Counted from the first letter of the stretch, positions 44,175 to 52,804 are shown. The stretch: 64,000 nt of DNA from Mesorhizobium sp. (GCA_004020365.1 SAQR01000003.1:1-64000); one strand, 5' to 3'. A program made the numbers and translations. The notes: generated by a model not told the origin, from the letters alone.

Positions 44175-44195
44175 GGGGCGGGACGAACCCGCCCC
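44175..44195 (-). terminator. GC-rich stem-loop between mimA and mimB
   Basis: On the minus transcript GGGGCGGG pairs perfectly with CCCGCCCC around a 5-nt loop, followed by TTCCTTTC. The element sits just after the mimA stop and could act as a partial terminator or 3' stabiliser, giving more MimA than downstream proteins. Confidence 0.55.
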
Positions 44196-44206
44196 CCTTT
44201 GGCTGA

Positions 44207-45880
44207 TCAGTTGCAGGGATTGATCGTGAAGCCGGCCCGGTATTCCGCCAGGTGCTTCTCACGGTCCGCGGGCGACATGGCACGCAGCGCGTTGAGCGGC
44301 GACCCGAGCTTGTTGCCTCGCACGTCGTCCAGCGTCCACATCTCCTTGTCGTCGAAACGCATATGCGGCTGCGGGACCAGCGTCTTGCCGTCGGAGCGGA
44401 CGAAGTTCAGGTCCTTGATGGCATCCGCCAGATCCCAGCCGTCATAGAGCGTCTCCCATTCGCGCTTGCCGCTGAAGCGGCCCATCGCGGGTGTCGGACG
44501 GCCCTGATACTCGTCGGCGAACGCCACGGTGGCAGTCCACTTGTCGAGTTCGTGGGCGAAGGTGTGCAACTGGCCGTCGATCTCGCCGACAACCATATCC
44601 TCGCGGATCAGGCAGGGAACGAGGCAGGACCAGCAGCGGTGCGGGTAGACGTAACCGACGTCGCCGTTGAACAGCAGTACCTTCTCGCCCTTGTGGCTGA
44701 GCTTGGCGTACCATTTCCAGAAGTCGCCGAATTCGGCGTACCAGCCCGGATATTTGTGCTCGAACCACTCGAAGTCCTTGTCGGTCTGAGCTTCGATGCG
44801 CCAGAAATTGACCGGCCAGCCGACCGCGAAGAACTGCCCGACCTTGTGGACGTAATTCTTCTTGGTGATGCGTTCCCAGGCCGCCTGGACGTCGTCGTGA
44901 TGGACCTTGATGCCGTATTTCTCGAGCGGCAGCATGTAGGTGCGGTAGTAGTCCTCGTAGATCCAGCGGTGCCACATTTCCGCGTAGGACTCCTTGTTCT
45001 TGTCGCGGTTGGTGGTGCCGTATTCGATGAAGGTGCCGATGGCCGCGTCGACGATCGCGTGGTTCTGCCAGAAGGCATAGCGCAGGTCGCGCTCGAGCAG
45101 CAGATGATTTTCCGGCTCCTTGAGCGCCGCCATCAGCAGTGAGTGGCCATTGCCGATATGCCGGCTCTCGTCGGACTGCACCGACAGGAAGACGGTGGGC
45201 AGCGCATAATCGCCGTTGCGGGCGGCTTCCGATGGCATGGCGACGAACAGCGTGTTGGTGAAGGCGGTCTCGGCGACCACGGTCAGGTACATGCAGGCGG
45301 CGGTCATCGTGTCGCCGGTGATGAAGCCTTCCGCGAACTGCCGGCCGATGGTCGTGGCGTAGCATTTTCCGAAGGCTTCCTCGGTGATGTCGAAGCCGGC
45401 CGGATCGATGTAGTTCTCCATGTACCATTTCTTCAAATTCATCTGGATCGTCGAGTGACGGAACTCGTCGATCATCTGCATCGTGAAACCGGTCCTGAGC
45501 TCCTCGCCGGGCGCGATGCGGGCGACCATCGCCATCGAGCGGGCAGCCGAGATTTCCGGGAAGGGAATGATCGCCAGGAAGAGCTTCATCCACTCGACCC
45601 AGCGCGGTTCCACATTGCGGAACATGTCGCCGCGCAATGCAGCATCGAGCGCGCCGTAAACTCGGTTGTCCTTCTCTTCCTGCATCGGAAAGTACGACCG
45701 CAAAACCTGCTTCATCGGGTCGCGCGGCGTCTTGTTGATCTTGTAGTCGGTCGGAAACGTCATAGCTTCCTGGACGTAGGAAGGATTCCAGCCGAGATCG
45801 GCAATCTTCTTGGTTGCCTCGCCGACGGAGATTCCGCGTTGCGAGGTAATCTTGTTGAGCGTCAGAGACGTCATGGTCAT
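44207..45880 (-). CDS. mimA: Monooxygenase large hydroxylase subunit MimA
   Basis: A 557-residue alpha subunit of a soluble diiron monooxygenase (propane 2-monooxygenase/MimA group). Iron ligands fit Glu109 (PFPEISAARS), Glu139 and His142 (IDEFRHSTIQ), Glu204 (VVAETAFTNT), and Glu238 and His241 (SDESRHIGNGH). The group oxidises propane, acetone, phenol or similar small molecules; specificity cannot be read here. ATG 45880 lies 3 bp after GGAGG, whereas ATG 45874 has better spacing and may be the real start. A 277-nt leader separates it from the sigma-54 promoter. Confidence 0.92.
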   Translation of the reverse strand: MTMTSLTLNKITSQRGISVGEATKKIADLGWNPSYVQEAMTFPTDYKINKTPRDPMKQVLRSYFPMQEEKDNRVYGALDAALRGDMFRNVEPRWVEWMKLFLAIIPFPEISAARSMAMVARIAPGEELRTGFTMQMIDEFRHSTIQMNLKKWYMENYIDPAGFDITEEAFGKCYATTIGRQFAEGFITGDTMTAACMYLTVVAETAFTNTLFVAMPSEAARNGDYALPTVFLSVQSDESRHIGNGHSLLMAALKEPENHLLLERDLRYAFWQNHAIVDAAIGTFIEYGTTNRDKNKESYAEMWHRWIYEDYYRTYMLPLEKYGIKVHHDDVQAAWERITKKNYVHKVGQFFAVGWPVNFWRIEAQTDKDFEWFEHKYPGWYAEFGDFWKWYAKLSHKGEKVLLFNGDVGYVYPHRCWSCLVPCLIREDMVVGEIDGQLHTFAHELDKWTATVAFADEYQGRPTPAMGRFSGKREWETLYDGWDLADAIKDLNFVRSDGKTLVPQPHMRFDDKEMWTLDDVRGNKLGSPLNALRAMSPADREKHLAEYRAGFTINPCN

Positions 45881-46165
45881 AAGCCTCCACCAGGTTTGAG
45901 CCGCAGGTCCCTTGACCCCGGCATGAAGCGGCGCACAGCGCCGCTAGTGAGAGTGCGAACGGCACGACAAAGGGCTGCGCATTCAGGCGCGACTCATCGT
46001 CCGGCCATTCAAGTGGATCGCGGCAAAGGTGTTAGAGTCTGACAGGGACCGCGGCGCCAACCGCATATGCGATGGGCGTATCGAAGCGGACTTGACCTGC
46101 TTCCTCCGTTCCTTCGTTCTTTTGGCACCGCGTCAAAGCGCGATGGGCTTCTTGTGGAAGTGTAC

Positions 46166-46184
46166 AATGCAAGCGTCGTGCCAA
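46166..46184 (-). promoter_or_regulatory. Sigma-54 (-24/-12) promoter of the mim operon
   Basis: On the minus strand the sequence TTGGCACGACGCTTGCA matches the consensus TGGCACG-N4-TTGC exactly. It faces mimA, with transcription expected to start near 46157. A sigma-54 activator gene (34734-36809) lies beyond the end of this operon, which supports the assignment. Confidence 0.88.
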
Positions 46185-46253
46185 TTTGAAAACAGCACCC
46201 ATGGCTGGCGCTCAAAACAAAATCGCCGCTCTTCGGCATATGAGCTGATAGCC

Positions 46254-46276
46254 AACTGTAACGTTCTTTTACAGTT
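46254..46276. promoter_or_regulatory. Candidate activator-binding inverted repeat (UAS) upstream of mimA
   Basis: AACTGTAA at 46254-46261 and TTACAGTT at 46269-46276 form a perfect 8-bp inverted repeat with a 7-nt spacer, 70-90 bp upstream of the -24 element. More TGTAA copies follow (46277-46293) in an AT-rich stretch. Position and symmetry suit binding of the MimR-like activator. Confidence 0.6.
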
Positions 46277-46436
46277 GTAACGTACGCCTGTAATATTTAG
46301 CGTCTATTCGCAATTGCAACATATTTAGTTAGCAAGCGCAGCAAGCACGACAACAAATATTATCTATTCAATTGTTACCCTTTCTCTACTATTTGATGGC
46401 GATGACCATGGACGGGCGTCGCGTCGGAGAGAGACC

Positions 46437-46910
46437 ATGCCGAACAACAATGATAGCCGAGGGCCGCACGAGCCAATGTCCAGCCAGGCCGATGGCGTCA
46501 CCGGCGATCTTGTCAGGCTGATGCCGCTAGATCTGGTCTTTGTCATGCGCTTCATGGGCGAGAGCCAACATCGCCTGCAGAGCCACTTCCAGGATTTCAT
46601 CCGGGCCGAGCTTGCCGCCGGCGGCGTCACCACGGAAACCCATCCGATGATCCATCTGTTCATCGAGAACCATGCGATCCTGTTGCGCGACTTCGTGTTT
46701 TCCGGCGTTTCGCTGTCGCGGCAGTTCCGCGTCGACGAGATCGAGCGCCTCACCGGCGATACGACATCGATGATCCGCGTCGACATCTGGGATCAGCTCA
46801 AGAGCCACATCGAAACGGCCGAAAATCAGTTCCGGTCGCAGGCCGGCACGTTGCCAAAATGGCTGTCGGTTTTCGAAAAACCGCCCGGATCTTTGGGGAG
46901 CGAAAAATGA
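46437..46910 (+). CDS. Uncharacterised operon gene 1 (helical protein)
   Basis: A 157-residue, mostly helical, soluble protein with no Cys and no signal peptide. A central amphipathic segment (GESQHRLQSHFQDFIRAELA) and a second (HPMIHLFIENHAILLRDFVF) suggest a helical bundle. GGAGAGAG lies 4 bp before ATG 46437. Its stop overlaps the next start (ATGA). I do not recognise the family. It is divergent from mimA across a 556-bp region, so the operon could share regulation with mim, though no activator site specific to this side was found. Confidence 0.6.
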   Translation: MPNNNDSRGPHEPMSSQADGVTGDLVRLMPLDLVFVMRFMGESQHRLQSHFQDFIRAELAAGGVTTETHPMIHLFIENHAILLRDFVFSGVSLSRQFRVDEIERLTGDTTSMIRVDIWDQLKSHIETAENQFRSQAGTLPKWLSVFEKPPGSLGSEK

Positions 46911-47245
46911 CAGGAAGGTCCGATACTACCAGACGTGACATGTTGCTCGCCCGCCGGCTCGATCTTGTCGCCAACGTCTCCGCGCTGACTGCCCAGGCGC
47001 TGCGGCTCAATCAGAAACTCGCCGGTATCAAGATGGATGTGCTGCGCCTGGAACTCGAAATCGGCAGGAGCGGCGCGAACGCGCAACTGGTGCAGGACTT
47101 GCTTGAAGCGGAGGAGAGAGCCGCGGCAATCATGTTCGCATGTGCGGCGTGCGAAGAGCGCATCGTCGCCGCGGAAGCCGACGTCGAGGGCGTCGACCGC
47201 AGCCTTGCGGCACCGGATGAGAATTACGATGGGAGCCAGCCATGA
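46907..47245 (+). CDS. Uncharacterised operon gene 2 (coiled-coil protein)
   Basis: A 112-residue protein that is nearly all helix, with heptad-like hydrophobics from about residue 20 to 75 (LDLVANVSALTAQALRLNQK, then a LRLELEIGRS stretch) and Cys-Ala-Ala-Cys near residue 80. It resembles a small coiled-coil partner. ATG 46907 overlaps the preceding stop, and its own TGA overlaps the start of the WD40-like gene, so all three are translated together. No family is recognised; its size and coupling suggest a structural or adaptor subunit. Confidence 0.6.
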   Translation: MTGRSDTTRRDMLLARRLDLVANVSALTAQALRLNQKLAGIKMDVLRLELEIGRSGANAQLVQDLLEAEERAAAIMFACAACEERIVAAEADVEGVDRSLAAPDENYDGSQP

Positions 47246-48369
47246 ACCAGCACGCGATACAGAACCTGACCTTGTTCGACCTGCTGGCGCGAAGCTGGCG
47301 TCGCCCGTCGGCGATCGCCGACCTGCGCTTCAGCGCCGATGGCTCGACCGTCGCCTTCACGTGTGTGGATGGAACAGTCGCAATTGCCGCGGTCGCGGAC
47401 CAGGAGCCGCCGGAGTCGCGGATCAGAGTGAGCGGCGATCTCGGCCGGACGACGATCCGCCCGCGGGAGAAGCCACCGGCACCATTGATCGCCACCGCTG
47501 CGTTAGGGGATGGAGACGTCCCGCTCGCCAGCTACCTTTCCTCCGGATTCGTCGTTGGAACGGCGGCTGGCGAAGCGGTGCATCTGGGCGCGGACGGCAA
47601 TTTGATGGAGACGCTGGTCAAAATCGACGGGCCGGTCGTCGCCGTCGACCACAACCCCCGGACGGCCATAACAGCCGTCAGCAACCGGCAGGATGTCTTC
47701 CTGGCACGCGGCCAAGGCGATGCAGTACGACTGCGACACGATGCGACACCGTCGACGGATGCGCTTGCCTTTTCGCCAGGCGGAAGGCGCCTCGCCCATG
47801 GCCTAGGCGATGGACTGTCGATCCGGGCGGTCGACGGCGACGCTGCCCCGATACGCGACGTTTCTTTTTCGGCGCGCCCGGTATCGATCCGCTGGAGTGG
47901 AGACGGCACATGGCTGGCCTGTGGGCTCGAAGCCGGAGGCTTTGCCTTGGTCAGCGCGGGCGATGGCCGCACTGACCTAGTCGAGGGATTTCCATCGCCG
48001 GTCCGGACCGTGTGCTGGAGTCTGCCCGAGAATGCGCTGTTTGCGTCGGGCGCGTTCCGGATCGCCGGCTGGTCGATGACCGCTCCGCCACTTGACGGCG
48101 ACACCTCGGGCGCGCTGGAGACTGGCCGAGCCGGGCTGGTTCCGGTCGAGACAGTGGCTGCGCACCCGAAGAAAAAACTGATTGCGGCCGGCTATGCCAA
48201 CGGCCGGATCACCATAGCCCAGATCGGCGCGCGAGACGAACTCCTCGTCAGGCCGCTGGGCAGCGCGGTGACCGCGCTTGCTTGGTCCGGCGACGGACGC
48301 CACCTAGCGGTGGGCGCACTCGACGGCACCGCCGCGATCGTCACCTTTCCCGCACAGATGTTCAAATAG
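47242..48369 (+). CDS. Uncharacterised operon gene 3 (WD40-like beta-propeller)
   Basis: A 375-residue protein built of about seven repeats of the WD40/YVTN type: IADLRFSADGSTVAFTCVDG, TDALAFSPGGRRLAHGLGDG, VSIRWSGDGTWLACGLEAGG and VTALAWSGDGRHLAVGALDG mark blades. No signal peptide or transmembrane segment is present, so it is predicted to be cytoplasmic, a protein-interaction platform. Its start overlaps gene 2 (ATGA). Beta-propellers with small helical partners occur in regulatory and assembly complexes, but this set is unknown to me. Confidence 0.65.
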   Translation: MNQHAIQNLTLFDLLARSWRRPSAIADLRFSADGSTVAFTCVDGTVAIAAVADQEPPESRIRVSGDLGRTTIRPREKPPAPLIATAALGDGDVPLASYLSSGFVVGTAAGEAVHLGADGNLMETLVKIDGPVVAVDHNPRTAITAVSNRQDVFLARGQGDAVRLRHDATPSTDALAFSPGGRRLAHGLGDGLSIRAVDGDAAPIRDVSFSARPVSIRWSGDGTWLACGLEAGGFALVSAGDGRTDLVEGFPSPVRTVCWSLPENALFASGAFRIAGWSMTAPPLDGDTSGALETGRAGLVPVETVAAHPKKKLIAAGYANGRITIAQIGARDELLVRPLGSAVTALAWSGDGRHLAVGALDGTAAIVTFPAQMFK

Positions 48370-48401
48370 CAAAGGCAGGCCGCATGCAAAAGGAGCACAA
48401 A

Positions 48402-48575
48402 ATGCAAACCGAACCCACCCCCGATGACGAGAGCAAGGACGAATTCTTCGAACGGCTCGCCAAGCTGTCGGAAGAAATGGTGGCCAAACACGGCAGGGAT
48501 TTCAGTATGGGCGCGTTGGTGCTTGCCGCCCGCTGGATTGCCGAAAACCGCGTCGGCCAGTTGAAGACCAACTAA
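48402..48575 (+). CDS. Uncharacterised operon gene 4 (small helical protein)
   Basis: A 57-residue protein: an acidic N-terminus (PTPDDESKDEFFERLAKL) and a C-terminal helix (GALVLAARWIAENRVGQL). AAAGGAG lies 7 bp before ATG 48402; an ATG at 48384 is another option. It follows the beta-propeller gene by 32 bp and ends the operon. No family is recognised. Its size is typical of an accessory or toxin-antitoxin-like protein, but nothing specific supports such a role. Confidence 0.55.
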   Translation: MQTEPTPDDESKDEFFERLAKLSEEMVAKHGRDFSMGALVLAARWIAENRVGQLKTN

Positions 48576-48763
48576 ACTCACGACCCATCAATTGCGCTCG
48601 AAAACCATAGCTCCGAAGGAGCTTCAGGCGATTCGCCGTACAGGTTTTGCGTCGCGCTGGCTGCGTATGCATTCCTTCGGATTGCGACTTACCCTGGATC
48701 GAGGGCTCATCCAGGCGCGACTCAATCCAGCGCTCGCAGATGCCGCACGGGAGCCGGCCTGCG

Positions 48764-50932
48764 CTAAGAGCGTACCACCAGAGGCACCAGGCCTTCATGG
48801 CGGTGGTCGAGATAACACACGACGCGGTCGCCAAGGCGCTCGAAGATGAGATCGACTTTCGCCTCGCCAATGGCCAGGTGGCGGATAACGATGTTGTCGA
48901 TGCCGATCGGCAGCCGCGGGCGTTCCACAGTGATCTCGCGTTTCCAGCCGTCAACCCGAATGCCCAGGCAAGCCTGCAGCATCATGAAAGCGGAGCCAGC
49001 CGACCAGGCTTGCGGCAGACAGGCGACCGGGTAGGCCACCGGTGAATCGCTGGCCGCACGCGTAAAGCCGCAGAACAGCTCTGGCAGCCGCATGTTGAAA
49101 CGGACCGCCGCCTCGAACATACCGCTCATCAGCTTCACGACGCTGTCGCGTTCGTGATAGCGGGCAAGCCCGGAGGCGCAGAGCGCGGTGTCGTGCGGCC
49201 AGATCGAGCCATTATGATATGACATCGGGTTGAATGGGATCTCGTCGTCGGCCAGTGTGCGAACGCCCCAACCACTATGAAGATGAGCAGAGAGCAGCTG
49301 GCTGGCAAGTGCCTGCGCCCGTTCCGCCGAGGGCAGCCCGACATAGAGCAGGTGGCCGGCGTTGGACGTGCGAACCGCGCATTGCTTGCCTTCTCCGTCG
49401 ATCGCCAAAGCATAGAAATTGCGATCCGGCATCCAGAAATGCGTCTCGACAGCCTGACGGATCCTCTCTGCCAGGGCGCTCCAATGCGCCGCCTTGGCGT
49501 CGTCGCCGCGCCTTGCGGCCAGCGCTGCCATCCCTTGATATGCGGCGAAGGCATAGCCTTGCACCTCGACCAATGCGATCGGTCCCTTTGGGATGGTGCC
49601 GTCGGCATGGAAGACGGCATCGGAACTGTCCTTCCAGCCTTGGTTGAACAGGCCCGTGTCGGCCGCCCTGTGGTAGGTCACAAAGCCTTCCCCGTTGCGG
49701 GCTCCGACCTCTTCCATCCAGGCGGTGGCAGCGCACAGCGAGCCCCACATGCGATCGACGAACGCCTCGTCTCCGGTGCGTTCGGCGTAGGACGAAGCCA
49801 GATAGACATAGAGTGGCGTGGTGTCGACGCCGCCATAGTAGCGGCCGAACGGCAGCTCGCGCAGCACCGCCATCTCCCCCTTGCGGGTCTCATGCATGAT
49901 CTTGCCGGGTTCGGCGTCGTCGAACACAGAGGTCTCGGTCGACTGATAGTGGGCAAGAAAGGCCAGTACGCCGCGGGCAAGGTCCGGATTGAGCCAGAGC
50001 ATCTGCAAGGCGGAAATGACGCCATCGCGGCCGAAGGCCGTCGAGAACCAGGGGATGCCGGCATAGGGGTATGGCCCGGTCTCCAGATCGGTCGTCAGCA
50101 GCGCGATGTCGGCGCGCGTGCGTGTCAGCCAGTCGTTGAACACGCGGCCGGAGCTGTAGACGGTGGCGCCCTGCCGGCGCTTTGAGCGCATGGCGAAGCG
50201 GGCTCGCGCAGCGGCCGCGCGAAAGCGGTCGCTGGAGGGAGTTTCTTCGCCTTGGCCGACCTCCAGGTGCAATGTCCTGGCGCCGCGCCTCGCCACGCGA
50301 ATGACGAAATCGGCGTGGTTGGGGTGGATTTCGTCGGGCCGGATCGAAAATGCGATGACCGACTGACGCGCCACATTGTCGAGGCCTTCATATCGGAACG
50401 TCACGCTTGCCGCGCCGACCAGCGCGTCATGGGCGCGACCGCGGCGGCTGCGTGTGGTGCCGCGCACCTCGAACATGTCACGGAAATCGGCGTCGAAATC
50501 GAGCCGAACCGGCAGAACAACCTCGCGCGCGGAGTAGTTGGTAAAGGTGATGCGCTCGAACATGCGGTCCTGCCAGATGAACCGCGTCCGATCGATGTGG
50601 ACAACGCCCGGCAACGCTTCGCTGCCGTTTGGCCCGATAGTGGCCAAATTGGTGAGATTGGCGGTGAACAGGATGTTGTCCTGCGACAGCGAGGCGCCGA
50701 GCAGCGACGGCATCCGGCCGCCGATGAACAAGCGGAAGCGCGACAAAACACGCGTGTCGTCGCGGAAAAGCCCGTCGCCGGTGCCGCGTATGTCGCCGTA
50801 GCTGTCCGCGACGACGAAGCAATCCTCGTGTTTCAGCGCAAATTGCCGATGCGGCTCGCGCGGTGCCGTTTCGTCGATTGCCGGCAGCGCCACGGCTGGA
50901 TCAATCTTGCGGTCTTCGAGTTGAGTGATCAT
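48764..50932 (-). CDS. Amylo-alpha-1,6-glucosidase-like protein (GDE_N + glucosidase)
   Basis: A 722-residue protein. The N-terminal beta domain (ALKHEDCFVVADSYGDIRGT, RVLSRFRLFIGG) is of the GDE_N_bis type; the C-terminal (alpha/alpha)6 barrel has GIPWFSTAFGRDGVISALQM and ALVEVQGYAFAAYQGMAALA, with catalytic acid candidates (Asp in FGRDG, Glu in VEVQGY). Such proteins are glycogen-debranching or related glucosidases of the cytoplasm. ATG 50932 has GGGAGGGG upstream. The GT4 gene upstream on the same strand may belong to the same unit; a role in storage or protective glycans is inferred. Confidence 0.85.
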   Translation of the reverse strand: MITQLEDRKIDPAVALPAIDETAPREPHRQFALKHEDCFVVADSYGDIRGTGDGLFRDDTRVLSRFRLFIGGRMPSLLGASLSQDNILFTANLTNLATIGPNGSEALPGVVHIDRTRFIWQDRMFERITFTNYSAREVVLPVRLDFDADFRDMFEVRGTTRSRRGRAHDALVGAASVTFRYEGLDNVARQSVIAFSIRPDEIHPNHADFVIRVARRGARTLHLEVGQGEETPSSDRFRAAAARARFAMRSKRRQGATVYSSGRVFNDWLTRTRADIALLTTDLETGPYPYAGIPWFSTAFGRDGVISALQMLWLNPDLARGVLAFLAHYQSTETSVFDDAEPGKIMHETRKGEMAVLRELPFGRYYGGVDTTPLYVYLASSYAERTGDEAFVDRMWGSLCAATAWMEEVGARNGEGFVTYHRAADTGLFNQGWKDSSDAVFHADGTIPKGPIALVEVQGYAFAAYQGMAALAARRGDDAKAAHWSALAERIRQAVETHFWMPDRNFYALAIDGEGKQCAVRTSNAGHLLYVGLPSAERAQALASQLLSAHLHSGWGVRTLADDEIPFNPMSYHNGSIWPHDTALCASGLARYHERDSVVKLMSGMFEAAVRFNMRLPELFCGFTRAASDSPVAYPVACLPQAWSAGSAFMMLQACLGIRVDGWKREITVERPRLPIGIDNIVIRHLAIGEAKVDLIFERLGDRVVCYLDHRHEGLVPLVVRS

Positions 50933-51009
50933 GGTCAACCCCTCCCGTCCAGAAGCGACCAAGGCGGCTCAGGCGCTGATCCGAGCAGCCGAGCCGTCGC
51001 CTTGCTCGG

Positions 51010-52104
51010 TCAGGTAGACATAGTCATCATTGCGGCATTTTTAGCGCGCTCGTTTTGAGAACCAAGTGCTTTCGTCATGTCCTCCGAGAGCGAGCCATAG
51101 ATCGCCACGTAGTCGCGGCACATGCGCTCGACCGTGAAGCGCTCCTCAAAAGTCCGTCGCACCTGTGCACGATCGAGGCCGTTTATCCGCCGTACCGCGT
51201 TCACAGCTCCGTCAATCGTGTCGACGATCAACCCGGACACACCATCGTCGATGACCTCCGGAACGGCGCCGCGCCTGAACGCTATCACAGGCGTGCCACA
51301 GGCCATCGCCTCGATGGTTACGAGTCCGAAAGGTTCCGGCCAGTCGATAGGGAACAAAAGCGCTGCCGCATCACCCAAAAAGTCTGCTTTTTGCCGTTCG
51401 TCGATTTCGCCGATGAATTCCACCTTGGGATTTTGAAGCACCTGGGGTTCGACCCTGTCTTTCCAATAGGATTGGTCCACCTTGTCGATCTTGGCGGCGA
51501 TCTTCAGCGGCATTCCTGTACGCGCTGCGATTTCAATGGCCGTTTCCGGCCCTTTTTCCGGTGAAATGCGGCCGAGGAATGCGAGATAGCCCGAGGCTTT
51601 CGGGCGAAAAGGCAGAAGATCGCGAGGCAGACCGTGATACACCGTTCCTACCCAATGGACAGGCGGCATGGGCCAGCGTTGATCGTACGAAATCGAAACC
51701 AGCGGAATGTCATCGAACATCGCATAAAGCTGCGCCAGGTCCGGGAGGTCGAGTCGTCCATGAAGCGTCGTAACGGTTCGCTGGGCAAAGTCCCGGATTA
51801 TGGGGAAATGGAGAATATCGACGTGAAAATGCAGCACGTCGAATTCATCGGCCCGCCTGCGCACCTGTTCAAGCATCATCACGTGCTGGGGAATGTCGTG
51901 CCGAATTCTGGGATTCAGGCGCAATGCAATATCGCAACACGGGACCAATTCGGCAGAGGTGCGTGAATCGCCGCTGGCGAACAAGGTCACGTCATGACCC
52001 TGTCTAACAAGCTCCTCAGTCAGATATGAAACTATTCGCTCGGTCCCGCCATAGGTCCGCGGCGGCACGGCTTCGGTAAGGGGGGCGATCTGGGCAATTT
52101 TCAT
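51010..52104 (-). CDS. GT4 family glycosyltransferase
   Basis: A 364-residue GT-B enzyme: MKIAQIAPLTEAVPP start, RTYGGTERIVSYLTEELV acceptor loop, FLGRISPEKGPETAIEIA donor-domain start, and the GT4 donor motif DWPEPFGLVTIEAMACGTP. It resembles glycogen-synthase-like and trehalose/mannosyl-type GT4 enzymes. ATG 52104 gives a normal N-terminus. It is followed 77 bp later by the amylo-alpha-1,6-glucosidase gene; together they may build and trim an alpha-glucan, but neither substrate is proven. Confidence 0.82.
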   Translation of the reverse strand: MKIAQIAPLTEAVPPRTYGGTERIVSYLTEELVRQGHDVTLFASGDSRTSAELVPCCDIALRLNPRIRHDIPQHVMMLEQVRRRADEFDVLHFHVDILHFPIIRDFAQRTVTTLHGRLDLPDLAQLYAMFDDIPLVSISYDQRWPMPPVHWVGTVYHGLPRDLLPFRPKASGYLAFLGRISPEKGPETAIEIAARTGMPLKIAAKIDKVDQSYWKDRVEPQVLQNPKVEFIGEIDERQKADFLGDAAALLFPIDWPEPFGLVTIEAMACGTPVIAFRRGAVPEVIDDGVSGLIVDTIDGAVNAVRRINGLDRAQVRRTFEERFTVERMCRDYVAIYGSLSEDMTKALGSQNERAKNAAMMTMST

Positions 52105-52285
52105 CTGCAACACTTCTCGAAAGCGAAGGTCATCCTTCAAAAAGCTCCGACGGCAATCCCATTCCTCGCGTTCATTGCGGTGCGGTCCTACTCCTGCGCC
52201 AACTCTCGACGCGGCGATAGGTTCCCGGCGGGAATAATCGCCGCGTCAGGGGAGTTCAAGTAGTCGGACCAAAAGGAGAACCGGG

Positions 52286-52432
52286 ATGGCCACGAAGCTT
52301 CAGGACGCAAAAGCCGCCAAGCGATCGAGCGGCGATCACGGCGGCAACCGCGGCGGCAATCAGGACAAGAAGGGCAAACCGCAAAGGAGCAGCCAGGCTG
52401 CCGGCAAGGATCCAAAGCGCGGCAAGGACTGA
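52286..52432 (+). CDS. Small basic, disordered protein
   Basis: A 48-residue ORF with an excellent ribosome site (AAAAGGAG, 7 bp before ATG). The sequence is about 30% Lys/Arg, with Gly-Gly-Asn repeats and no hydrophobic core (for example GGNRGGNQDKKGKPQR). It is predicted to be disordered and could bind nucleic acid or polyanions. Short basic proteins of this look are common and seldom annotated in rhizobia. No homologue is recognised. Confidence 0.55.
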   Translation: MATKLQDAKAAKRSSGDHGGNRGGNQDKKGKPQRSSQAAGKDPKRGKD

Positions 52433-52496
52433 CCGACGCCTGCCCCGAAGCGAGCCGCAATGGCTGCGATCCCCGACCATCGACCGGAGTGACATC

Positions 52497-52667
52497 ATGG
52501 CAAACAAAAACTCGCCTACGAAAGCCAACCGGCCTGTATCGAGCCAGCCTGTATTGGGGATGGGTTCGGATTGCAGGCGCGTCTCGCCTGTCGTTTGCGC
52601 CCCTTCGAGATTGCAATTCGAAAATGATCGAGGCTCCCTGCCCCAGCGCCGGCAATTGCGGCCTTGA
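52497..52667 (+). CDS. Possible small ORF, unknown function
   Basis: A 56-codon frame starting at ATG 52497 with CGGAGTG upstream. The N-terminal part (NKNSPTKANRPVSSQP) is similar in character to the preceding basic protein; the rest is Arg/Cys-containing and unconserved. It may be a degraded paralogue or chance. Evidence is the ribosome site alone. Confidence 0.3.
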   Translation: MANKNSPTKANRPVSSQPVLGMGSDCRRVSPVVCAPSRLQFENDRGSLPQRRQLRP

Positions 52668-52720
52668 CGCGATGTGGATTAGGTCGTTTGTTGCGGGCGG
52701 AAGTGCCACGGGAGGAAACC

Positions 52721-52804
52721 ATGGAAGTCACCCTGGAGGCAGATAGCCTCGCGGCGCGGTTCCACGTTTTCACGCCGATGACCGGCGAGGGCTCCCGCGC
52801 ATGA
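52721..52804 (+). CDS. 27-codon leader ORF overlapping livG
   Basis: ATG 52721 follows GGGAGGAAACC, the best ribosome site in the region, and the frame ends in TGA 52802-52804, overlapping the livG ATG (ATGA). The peptide (EVTLEADSLAARFHVFTP in its middle) has no run of branched-chain codons that would mark a classical attenuator. It probably serves to couple translation into livG, which has no good site of its own. Confidence 0.45.
   Translation: MEVTLEADSLAARFHVFTPMTGEGSRA

Noticed and set aside
46254-46340. A CRISPR-like or iteron repeat array in the AT-rich mim upstream region
   Set aside because: The TGTAA-type repeats are short, irregular and few. They fit activator binding better than an array or origin.
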